A DNA stretch of 64,000 bases from Alopecurus myosuroides (taxonomy: Eukaryota; Streptophyta; Magnoliopsida; Poales; Poaceae), in NCBI GenBank assembly GCA_028641055.1, contig CM054059.1:112356263-112420262 (forward strand), in the 5' to 3' direction. Numbering within the stretch: the first letter of the stretch is position 1; the number at the start of each line of letters is the position of its first letter. Below are positions 10,870 through 22,100 of this stretch, piece by piece. A program made the position numbers and the translations under genes. A model generated the notes under the pieces. The model had not been told where the DNA came from, made no database searches, and saw only the letters and a program-made list of their open reading frames with translations.

Positions 10870-12000
10870 AGAACAAAATCTCCGATCAAAAAGCTACAGA
10901 GAGATAGGAACAAAAGATAGGAAAAAAAAAGGAACAAACGTTAACAAAGAAAAAAAAAGGTTAGGAACACAGACGTCCACAAAGATAGGGACAAAAAATT
11001 GCGGAACTAGTTTTCACAAAATAAAGGGAAAAAAATCTTTCGAAATGAAGGAACACCTACGTACAAAACATGAACAAAATTAAAAGGCTTGGAACAAAGC
11101 TAGAAAAAAAAATTGTGGAACAAGAGGAACACAATTATTTTCGACGGAACAAAAAATAAAAATCTGGAACAAAGCTAGGAACAAAAAATTGTGGAATTAA
11201 TTTCCACAAATAAAAGGAACAAAATCTTTCGGAACAAAGAAATAAGTATAAAATCGGAACAAAAATATTTCCGATGTAACAAAAATAAAAAGTTTGGAAC
11301 AAATCTAGGAACAAAAAAAAAATTAGAAATAGTTTTCACAAAAAAGGAACAAATCTTTAGGTACAGAGGAACAACTAGGTATAAAACAGGGGGAAAATAT
11401 GTCCAATGGGACAAAAATAAAAAGTTGGAACAAAATCTAGGAACAATTCTTTTGTGAAACTAGTTTCCACAAATAAAAGGAACACATCTTTCGGAACGAA
11501 GGAACAACTAGGTATAGAACACCAAAAAACTTATTTCCAATGGAACAAAAATAAAAAGTTTGGAACTAAGTTAGGAAAAAAATTGTGGAACTAGTTTCCA
11601 CTAATAGAAGGAACAAATCATCTGAACAAAGGAACCATTAGGTATAAATCAGGAAAAAATTTATTTTCGATGGAACAAAAATAAAAAGCTTGGAACAAAG
11701 CTAGTAACAAAAATAATTGTGGAACTAGTTTTCACAAAAAAGGAACAAATCTTTCGGTACGAAGGAACAACTAGGTATAAAACAGGAACAAAATAATTTC
11801 CAATGGAAAAAAATAAATAGTTTGAAACTAAGCTAGGAACAAAAATAAATTGTGGAACTATTTTTCACAAATAGAAGGAACAAATCTTTCGAAATGAAGG
11901 AAGAACTAGGAACAAAATTATTTTCAATGAAACAAAAATAAAAATCTTGGAACAAAGCTAGAAAAAAAAAGTGAAAGTAGTTTTCACAAAAAAAGTGAAA
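10870..12000. repeat. GGAACAAA-word tandem array, unit about 130 bp
   Basis: Degenerate tandem repeats. Each unit contains variants of tttggaacaaagctaggaac, then attgtggaactagtttccac, then a ggaacaaatctttcggaacg stretch. Recurrences of the ggaacaaagctagg segment fall at about 11,095, 11,172, 11,305, 11,430, 11,565, 11,695 and 11,830. The plus strand is strongly A/G-rich. Confidence 0.75.
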
Positions 12001-12589
12001 TTTCTTTAGTGAAACGGTAGCACATGTCGCTCGGGCGATGGGGAGTGAATTCCCGCCCCGCTTGCACATCCACGATGAAGGAGTGTGGGTATTTAAACCA
12101 GTACATCACTTACCAAAGTAACAAGGTGGGACTAAAAAATAAGAGTTACATGCGCTCTACACAGACGCAGATTGTACGCCGATCGGCCAATGTCAACATG
12201 CACGTACGCACGTGGATGCAAGTTGGCGTAGACGCGTGCACATACGATGCGCGTGGATGCATGCAACTGGGTAAAAGCACATGCCGCTGCTCAGGCTGCT
12301 GTCAGTATACGTACAACTGGATAAAGCACATTCCTCTATTCGATCAAAATATTATGTGCTACTGTCCTATACTTTAACCGTGACGTTTTCTTGGCTAGTT
12401 CTATAGAGGGATCCGGTGATGCATCAAATAAATACTACTAGTGCTGATTATACTCGTGATTCAATACGTTCTCTAGTGGCTAGGAACGGCATAGAACTCA
12501 AAACTAGCATGCATGAAATGTCTTCTTGAATTTGAACAGTACGTATTGTGCTGTCCACGTGGATCCAATCATGATTAAAAAAATAAAAA
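12001..12589. other. Unique spacer between satellite arrays
   Basis: No gene is supported. It holds a cgctcgggcgatggggag motif (about 12,027) that also occurs near 10,265 and 15,947, and CACGTA/GTACGTG-rich sequence around 12,200-12,310. Confidence 0.35.
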
Positions 12590-13330
12590 ATAGGTGAAGT
12601 TTTGTTTTAGAACATGAAAAAAAAGAGTTCTAGCAAAATCTATAGACTAGAGGATTTTTTTAAAAAAAATATCCATGGAAGAAAGACCATTTGCAAGTGG
12701 AACACGAAACTAGACCAAAATTTTGAAGCAGTAAAACAAATCATAAGTATTGAAAAAACAAAAAATTGGGTCACGTAGAATAAAATTTAGCACACGAGGA
12801 ACAAAATTACGAGTAGAAGCGGAGAAAAATTTAGACCAACATGAACAAATTTTAGATCTATAAAAAACAAATAAAAAGTAGAAGAGGAAAAAGACCCGAC
12901 TATTTGGTACAAAATTTCAATAGACGAAAATTTAATATCCGTGGAACAAACCATGTCACAAATTGGAACAAAAAATAATATTTGTGCAACAAACCATGTC
13001 ACAAAGAGGAACAAAATTTCAATGCACAGAAATTTAATATCCGTGGAACGAACCATGTCACAAAGAGGAACAAAATTTCATTGCACGAAAATTTAATATC
13101 CATGGAACAAACCATGTCACAAAGAGGAACCAAATTTCGTTGCATGAAAATTTAATATCCGTGGAACACACCATGTCACAAAGAGGAACAAAATTACAAT
13201 GCACGAGGCACATAAATTTAATATCCGTGGAACAAACCATGTCACAAAGAGGAATAAAATTTCAATGCACGAGGAACAAAAAATTAACATTCGTTGAACA
13301 AACCATGTCACAAAGAGGAACAAGTTCCTA
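12590..13330. repeat. GGAACAAA-word tandem array, unit about 60 bp
   Basis: The anchor ccatgtcaca recurs at 12,951, 12,993, 13,053, 13,112, 13,171, 13,237 and 13,303, giving spacings of 42-66 bp, mostly 59-60. Each unit carries aaagaggaacaaaatttc and aatttaatatccgtgg variants. The first 300 bp are more degenerate. Confidence 0.75.
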
Positions 13331-15430
13331 CATTTTTTTCTATAAAGAGAGTAACAAAGTTTCGTGGATATAGGAACAAAAACTTAGAATAAAACGTAGG
13401 AACAAAAAGATCCATGGACATAGGAACAAAAATCTTGCAACAAAAGTGAGGAACAAAGCTATAAAAAAATCTCCATAGAGAAAGGAACAAAAGGTAAGAA
13501 AAAACCTCGAAACAAAATCTCCTCATAGATAGGAACAAAGTTCCATAGACATAGGAACAAAATGTCGACGGGTAGGAACTAAATTAGGAACGAAAAGCTA
13601 TAAAGAGATAGGAACAAAAGTTAGGAATAAAAAGCTCCATAAAGATAGGAACATAAACTCTATAGAGAGAGTAACAAAGTTTCGTTGACATAGGAATAAA
13701 AACTCAGAACAAAAAGGTAGGAACAAAAAGATCCATGTACATAGGAACAAAAGTCTTTTAACAAAAGCGAGGAACAAAGCTATGAAAAAATCTCCATAGA
13801 GAAAGGAACAAAAGCTCATCATAGATAGGACCAAAGTTCCATGGACATAGGAACAAATTTCCATGGACATAGGAACAAACACTCAGAATAGAAGATAGGA
13901 ACAAAAATCTAAATAAACATAGAAACAAAAATGATTGGAAAAATGAGGAACAAAGCTAGGAACAAAAAATCTCAATGGATATAGGAACCAAAAAGTGTAT
14001 AGAGGAACAAAGTTCCATGAAGATAGAAACAAAAACTAGGAACAAAAACTTGGGTAACAAATTTAGGAACAAAAGTTCCACAAAAATAGAAACACAAACT
14101 CTATAGAGCACGGAACAAAGTTCCATGCGCATAGGAACAAACATTCGGAACAAAAGGTAGGAACAAAAGCCTCCATTGACATTGGAACATAATTGATTGG
14201 AACAAAAGTTGAGAAACAAAAACCTCAATGGAGATAGGAACCAAAAGTCTATAGAGGAACAAAGTTGCATCGAGATAGGAAAAAAAACTAGGAACAAAAA
14301 CTCGGGCAAGAAAATATAAAAACGCAAGCACTATAGACAGAGGAACAAAGTTCCATAGATATAGGAATAAATCTCGAAACAAAAAGTAGGAACACAAAGC
14401 TCCATTGAGAATTGAGATAGGAACACAAATTCTTGGTACAATAGTGAGTAACAAAGCTAGGGACCAAACCTAAATGGAGATAAGAACCAAAAAGTCTATA
14501 GAAGAACAAAGATCCATCGAGACAGGAAAAAACTAGGGCACCAAAAGTTAGGAATAAAATTTCCAGAAAGATAGGAACACAAAACTCTATAGAGAGAGAG
14601 GAACAAAGTTTGATCGATATAGGAACAAAAACTCGGAAGAAAAAAGCTCCGTTGAGATAGAAAAAAAAATCTTGGAACAAAATTGAGGAACAAAGGTATG
14701 AAAAAACTCAATGGAGATAGGAACCGAAAAGTCTATAGAGGAACAAAATTCCATGGAGATAGGAATACAAATTATGAATAAAAACTTGGGAAACAAATTT
14801 AGGAACAAAAGTTTCACAAAAAAATAGGAACACAACTCTGTAGAGAGAGCAATAAAGTTTCATGAACAGAGGAACATAAGCTAGGAACAAAAATCAGGAA
14901 CAAAAAACTCCTTTGACATAGGAAAAAAATGTTTGGAAAAAAAAAGAGTAACAAAGCTAGAAAAAAATTAAATGGAGATAGGAATCAAAAAGGCTATAGA
15001 GGAACAAAGTTCCGTCGAGATAGGAAAAAAAACTCGGGTAACAAAAGTTAGGAAGAAAAGTTTCAGAAAGACATGAATACAAAACCCTATAGAGAGAGGA
15101 ACACAATTCCATAGATGTAGGAACAAAAACTAGGGAAAAAAACTCCATTGATATAGGAACAAAAATGTTTGGAACAAAATTGAGAAACAAAGCTAGGAAC
15201 AAAAAACTCAATGGAGATAGGAACAAAGAAATATATAGAGGAACAAAGTTCTATGGAGATAGGAATACAAATAACGAACAAAAACTCGGGCAACAAATTT
15301 AGGAGAAAAGTTTCATAAAAAGATAGAAACACAAACTAAATATTTATAGACATACAAACAAACACTCGAAATAAAAAGATAGGAACACAACTTTCGGAAT
15401 AAAAATATTTCCAATTAAAAGAAACACAGA
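13331..15430. repeat. GGAACAAA-word array with higher-order unit about 250 bp
   Basis: Dense ataggaacaaaa words are organised in a longer unit marked by ggaaccaaaaagtctatagaggaac variants at about 13,985, 14,237, 14,486, 14,721, 14,981 and 15,220 (spacing 235-260 bp). Up to about 15,740 the sequence stays A-rich without clear periodicity. Long minus-strand ORFs here, rich in F, S and L, are products of the repeat and not genes. Confidence 0.7.
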
Positions 15431-15974
15431 GTGATACATCATGGACAAAATACATTAGAGAGAACAAAAGTGTAAACAAGGCACTGAAAAAGTTAAAATA
15501 AAATATATTTTAAAAAAAAGTGAATGGAACATATATTAAATAAAAAAAGAAAGGGAAAATGTGAAACCAAATTTAAAAATTAGAAGAACAAATTTGTGAA
15601 TAAAGGAAAAAATATATGCATATGAAAACAAAAAAGGTACTATTTTAAAAGAAAAAAGAAAAAAGAAGAAGGAAAATAGAAAGAAAAAGGTGTGAAAAGA
15701 AATATATAAAAGAAAGAATGAAAAAAAAGGATTAGATCCTGACTGCTGCCTCCTTACATACGTGAGTTTTTTGTTTTTTTGAGTGGAACGTACCTGAGCC
15801 AGGCTGCCAGCTAACTAGGCTGACGTAGGCTAGTTTGGTATTTCACTTCAGCCTTCACTCGAGCGAAGCAATGCGACCCGCGAAGGAACACAATTGGGCT
15901 GGCCCACGAACGACAATGCTTACGCTAAATGGCAGACTCGGGCGATGGCGAGTCCAACGGGCGAGGAGTAAAAG

Positions 15975-16026
15975 CAAGAGAGAGAAAACGAGAGAGAGAA
16001 GAGCAAGAGAGAGAAAACGAGAGAGT
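15975..16026 (+). promoter_or_regulatory. GA-repeat tract upstream of the LisH-like gene
   Basis: About 50 bp of nearly pure (GA)n, interrupted by aaaacg and agc, ending 27 bp before the TATA box. GA/CT tracts near plant start sites are known binding places for BBR/BPC factors; function here is inferred. Confidence 0.45.
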
Positions 16027-16052
16027 GTGGGCCCCGTATCCCCCGCTCTCGC

Positions 16053-16059
16053 TATAAAT
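16053..16059 (+). promoter_or_regulatory. TATA box of the LisH-like gene
   Basis: TATAAAT lies 62 bp before the predicted ATG (16,115). This puts transcription start near 16,085 and gives a short leader. It is the best-placed TATA element upstream of the gene. Confidence 0.6.
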
Positions 16060-16114
16060 TTTTTCCCCAATTGCTCTCTGCCCAAACCGCGCCCATCGAC
16101 CCCAATCACCAGTG

Positions 16115-19100
16115 ATGGATGCTTCCGTCGTGTTCTCTGGCGAGACCGCCGACAAGCGCTCGGGCCCGGCGGCGGATCACATGAGCGCCTTCGTCGGCGA
16201 GGCCGCCCTCAAGCTTTCCAGCCCACCGGAGCATCCGGTCCTGACACGGCTTCGTCACCGGCGCCTCATGGCGTTCCTCCGGGACCAAGGCTTCCACGAC
16301 TCCTACAACGAGTACGCTTCTCTCCAAAGTTGTAACAATGGCTCCCTTCTTTCCTAACGCGCTCGATCCATGCAGGTTCATGAACAAGACGCGCGCGCAC
16401 ATGAGCCTGTCCCACCTGCGCTTCCTCGTCAAGCGGGGCCGGTGGGGAGATGCCGTCGAATACCTAGAAAGGTACCTGCCGCCGGCCGCGTCAACCCGTC
16501 CGAGGAGCCTCCACGCCAAGGTCCTCCGTCTCTTCCTCGAGACGCACCGCCGCTTCGCCAACGCCGTCGCCGGAGTGGAGGATACGTCCCTGCCCAAGAA
16601 CTACTTCCAACTTGACAACGGCAGAGACGTCAGCCACGCCCAACTGAGGCTCCGCTCCATCTCCATGTCTATACTCGCCGTCGACCAAGTCAGGTAACAT
16701 CTGGACGTATATCTCAAAATGTGATACAGATTAATTCGTGCCGAGTCATAAACATATGTACGGACGGAACGCAGGGCGAACATGAACTGGGAGAGAGTGC
16801 GCCACCGGGCATCTCTTGTTGTCTCAAGGTTGGTTTATTCTACTCCAGAGCTGCGACGCTGCATCAAGCTGCCGGCCAACAGCATCAAGCCGCACGATGT
16901 AGTTACCATTGCTTCCGGGTCCGTGATCTACTTCCTTCCTTGCACAAATTATAGTCATTTCAAGTTGAGATTTATTACTGCTCTCGCATTGCACACTTCA
17001 ACACCAAAGTATGCAGTGAGCATTTTGAATCAATCCGGCCCCATTTTATCTCAACCCCCTCGTACGTCTCTGTGTCTCCCCTGCCCTGCACGCCGCCTTC
17101 ACCTTGCCAATCTCCTTACCAGGCCAGCTTCCGGGAGAGATACAGCGCCTTGAAACAAAAATGCGCGGTCTCACATCGCCACTGCCGCCGGGCCTGCGCG
17201 TTCCGTGGGATCTAGATCGGAATTCATGCCTTCTTCATTTCCGCTTGATCTTGATCCATTTTCTTGATTTTGACTCCGGATATTGTAGATTTCCTCAGAT
17301 CCAGATTCTCTATATCAATTTTTTTGTGCTTACTCCGTTAACTGTGAAAATTTTGGAGCCAAAGCTATGGTTGCCCAAAAAAATGAGGGCAGCGATTTCC
17401 CTTTACTGGTTGCGCTGGACGTCTCCATCTGATTAGCTTCCTGGTTGCTAGCCCGCGCCATCCCACTGCTTTGACTTGTCGTTCTGACACGTTGGTTCAA
17501 GAGGTCGAAGTCTAAGAAATGACGATTTTTCTTTCAGATAGATTGGACGGAGTAGGTTGAACTAGACCCTCGTGGGCGCTAGTTTTCTAGCAGTGATCTT
17601 TTTTATTTTTGGCCTAGGCCGTTCCATGTTTGCTTCTCCTATATCAATATAAAAGGCAAACCTTTTGCCTCGTTTCAAAAAAAAAAAAAAAAAAAAAATG
17701 AACGCAAGTTAGGAAATACATACCCATAGTGTAGTTTTCCCATCCACGGAAAATTGATCCATTCATGGAACTAGACATGTAGTATTCTAATATGTAAACA
17801 ATTGAGTGATCTGAATAATCTTGGTCATTGATATGCTATCAAGCAATGGTTATGTAGTGGATGGTTTTTGTCCCGGCTCTCTTTGCTCATGAAAAATCTG
17901 TCTTGCTTCTACTAAAGGCCGGCAAACTGAATTCCTATGCTTGTTTTATTTGCGGGTAGAACATCGTTTGCTTCTTGATTCAGATTGCGTAGCTTGATAA
18001 AGATACAAAGTTTTTTTTGCCCAATGGAATGAAATTTCTTCATGATAATATTTTTTTTTTTGGCTCATGAACTGACTGAGAGCATGCCAGACTGTAGATT
18101 GGTCTAACACATCATATCCGAACCAATGAGAGGGACTACATGGTGAAGTGAAACATTTTAGGGTGCTTTTTGCGCGATAGAGGCAGCAAATGTTAAGACT
18201 TAGACTTCCAATTACTTGTGGAGTTTCTTGTCCGAGCTACTCCATCCAGTCCAGTGTGTACACATGGTTCCCGGTTTCAGTAGTAGTAATTGTCACTTAA
18301 TTTTGGACATCCTGTATTTGATCTTTGCTAGTATACGGAGTCGGAGGCGCTACGTGAAGAACAAACAAACAGCACGACCAAAAGCTATCGCCAGGGCCTT
18401 GAAGAGGTAATTGTACATCTTGACTAGCCGGACCTCTCATCAATCCGCTATCACCGCTTTTTGCTGACATTTGAACATTCCCTGCTTTTTGCAGCCAGTG
18501 CCTTATGGATCCAGGAATTGGTATGATATCCTCTAGACATACAAAAATCTTATATGAATAAGCATGTCTTCCAGTTTCTACACATCTGCTGTAGTTGTTA
18601 ACCATGTCTTCCAATTAATGGGCAGGGTCGGCTGAGGAAGCAAAGGAATTGCTGGCGGATCTCCTTGGTAAAAACTAGTGTCTCTTCATGTTCTTTTGTT
18701 CATTAGGACCTGGTATCTCATATGCATCCATAATAGAATAGATTTGATCTACTTATATTCTTCCACTGTCCGAAGAAACCAGCTACCAATTTTTTGTATC
18801 TATGGGAACTGATGAATTTATCTGACCTTCAGATGAAACTGTACGAGTTGGCGTACAATTGATCACCTATGGTCTAGGCCATCCACTTCAGCCGAGTGGG
18901 AGTGAAGGTAAAACCTCATACATTTCATAGTACTAAATCTGTACTACAAACTATAGCAACAATCATGGTCAAGGTTGTGACATATTTTACTTTCTAATAA
19001 CATACCATTAATTGAAGTTAGCCATCAGACTATGTGGGTGTCCTGTTGAATTTTTGTCTGACAAACAATGCTGTTTAAATTTCGTAGTAATAATTCTTGC

Positions 19101-22100
19101 TAAAAATAAACCAAATGTTTGTACATGCCATCGATGCCTTGTGGCTTATCTGCAGGAAATACATTTCCATGCTTTTGGTTCCTATATGCACATGATGGCC
19201 TCCTTTTGTGTAAGTTTGGCTTTAGAAGATGTATTGTAGAAATGTCATATTCTTATGCCCTTGGACATCAAGTGAAAATGTCCTATTCTTTTGCCTTCGG
19301 ACATCAAGTTGCTTTATCTTTGCATGATAGCTTATAAATGTAACTTCCATTTCGAATTGCCAAACTTGTCATGTTAGTTCATAACAGCAGCCACTATTTC
19401 TAACTCAGGTGCTCAATTCGATCTGCCAAACCATGCTTAAATTAGGTGAACCTAGCTCTGTTTGGTTGATGTCTGATATTGTTAATTCTTATAGGCAGAT
19501 GGTCTCTGACATTGTTCCTACCTAGAGAACATAAAATGTATTGTCAGTTGTTCATATGCATTACCTAATAGTAGTATCAAACCCTTACCAAGGAATACTC
19601 CTCGTGTACGCAGGCCATTAGGCTCTTTACTTGCTGTGTAATATCTTGAGCTCTTTTGGGCCAGGTCCGCACAATTATTTACTTTCTAATAATTACATAA
19701 CATTGATTAATGATAGCCATCAAACTATTTCGGTGTGCTATTGAAATTTCTTCTGACAAACAGTGCTGTTTAAATTTAGTACTAAATCTATGCAACAAAT
19801 CATAGCAACAAAATTGAAGGTCAGAGTTAGAGCTTGTCCGGTCCCTTCTTGCTCGCCTTCCCCACTCCGATGGCGCGGATCAGCGATGGGTTGCTCTTGG
19901 GAGCTCACCCGAGTTCCGGGTTGCCGAGGTGTATCGCGCCCTTAAGAGCTCGGGGTGCGTGGTGCCTCTCCAGGGTGAAAACTGGACTTGCTTTGCGCCT
20001 CCAAAAGTGCAGGTGTTCTTCTGGATCCTCCGGCATGGGAAGACAAGGACACGCGCGCACCTGCATCGCATCGGCTTTGTTCCGACAAGTGACTGCCCGT
20101 TCTGCCCCGGCATCTCAGAAGACATCACCCACCTCTTCTTCCAGTGCCCCCGGCTGCTCGATTTCTGGGGGAAGACTGCCCCTGAATTCTGCCCCGCTGC
20201 GGCTCCCGATGCTACGTCTCTTCTAGCAACACTCGCTGACGAACTCCCGCGCTTCCAAGATGCATGCCGCGATACGACGCTCCTGTGCCTCCTTTGGGTC
20301 GTCTTGAAGACTCGCAACCGCATGGTTTTCGAGGCCGACCGTGTCCCCCTTTCAAGGACGCTCCGCATGGTCGTCGACCACCTGACGCTTTGGGTCGTTC
20401 GGGCCCCCCGACGTGTGGACGTCTCCCCCTTACTTGCTTGGTGTGCTAGCCTGCTCCCACCGGATTAATGTAGCGCCGCCACCCTCTATGAGCCCCCCCC
20501 TTGTACTCTCCCCCTTCCGCGGGGCCCCAATGTACATATGTTTTTACTCACAAAAAATGAATGAAATGTTCAGGTGGGCTGTTCGCCCCCCGTTGTTTCT
20601 TCAAAAAAAAAAGTTGTAGTTTTTATTTTACTTTCTAATAACATAACATTGAATAAGGTTAGCCATCAGACTTTGTGGGTGTTCTGTTGAATTTTCGTCT
20701 GATAAACAGTGCTGTTTGTAAATTTTATCCATAATTTTATGCTAAGAATTATACGCTCCAAATTCATGATCAAAGTTGTTATTTAATCTTAAGGATCTTG
20801 CTAGAAATATACCGAATGTATGTACATGCCACGGATGCCTTGTAGGCTATGCTTTTGGTTTCTATGCACATTGTGGACTCCTTTGTGCAATTTGTCTTTA
20901 GATGACCTATTGTGGAGAAGATCTACTGTGGAAATGTCCTGTTCTTATGCCCTTGGTCTGTTTTTGTCATTTTGTGTTGGTTGCTTCACATCAAGTGACT
21001 TTATCTTGTTAAACATAATGTACCTGTACGTGTACGTATGGTGTAGTACACCACCGTACACGTACAAACCCTTGTACGCCACGTGAGGGGGCTGTGCCCT
21101 CACCTATATAACACGAACCCGAGCCCTGAAAGGGGTATCGTTTCCGCCTACCGTTTGACATGGTATCAGAGCATCGCCTCTCCATGACCTAGCCGCCGCG
21201 GATGATCAAGAAAACCTAGATTGAAAAACCACCAAAACCCAAAACCAAAAGCCAAAGATCAAAGCCAAAAACCCCGGATCCCCACCGTGAGCAATGGCGT
21301 CGACGACTGCCCTCATCGCCGCGCTGGGAACCCCCCCCCCCCTCGCAAAAGCTCACACGCGGGAACTTCCTCTTTTGGAAGACCCTCGTGTATCCGCCGC
21401 TCCGCGCCGCCCAGGTCATGGACCTTCTCACCGGCGTCGAGACTGCACCGGCCAAACTCATCGAGGGGCTAGACGAAAACCAGAAGAAAACCTCCATCCC
21501 CAATCCCGCCTACTCGGCCTGGGTTGCTAGGGATGCAACGGTGCTCGGGTATGTCTTGAACACCCTATCACCGGAAGTGCTTGCCCATGTCCTTGGGCTT
21601 GAAACCTGCGCCGAGGTCTGGACCGTGGTGATGTCCATGTTCTCCACTCCTTCGCGCTCCAAGATCCAACATCTACGCGGTGCCCTCAACAATACCAAGA
21701 AAGGTGATCTCTCCACCGCGCAGTTCTTCGCCAAGATGAAAGGCCTCGCATCTGAGCTGGCCGCCATCGGGAAACCGATCGACGAGGATGAGCTGGTCGG
21801 TTACATCCTCAATGGCCTCGACGGAGCGTATAATTCTCTCGTTGCATCCGTCAACGCCAACCCGGGAACGTCTCTCGACGACCTTTTCGGGCAGATCAGC
21901 GCACACGACATGCGCCAGGACATGCTCGCCGAGAGCGGGCAGGACACCGGCGTCTACACCAGCTCCGCCAATGTCGCACGCCGTGGCCGCGAAAAATCCT
22001 CCAAGGGAGGTGATCGTCCACGTCAAGAAGATGGAGGTCGCGGTGGAGACCGCGAGCGTGAGCGCGGCGACCGCGAACGTGACTACCGCGACCGCGGTGA

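Larger units (their letters stand above)
18960..21006 (+). repeat. Intronic repeat unit, copies 1-3
   Basis: A recurrent block with anchors acataacattgattaagg, gccatcagactatgtgggtg and ctgacaaacagtgctgttt appears at about 19,003, 19,693 and 20,639. Further copies are at 27,197, 27,440, 27,609, 60,407 and 60,572. Two alternating subtypes exist (followed by a tagttctaaat or a tagtaataattc segment). The block belongs to the introns of the LisH-like gene and was duplicated with them. Confidence 0.65.

Noticed and set aside
13058..15332. Many minus-strand ORFs of 60-130 codons rich in Phe, Ser, Leu and Cys
   Set aside because: They are the reverse translation of GGAACAAA-word satellites; they overlap in several frames and share only repeat composition.
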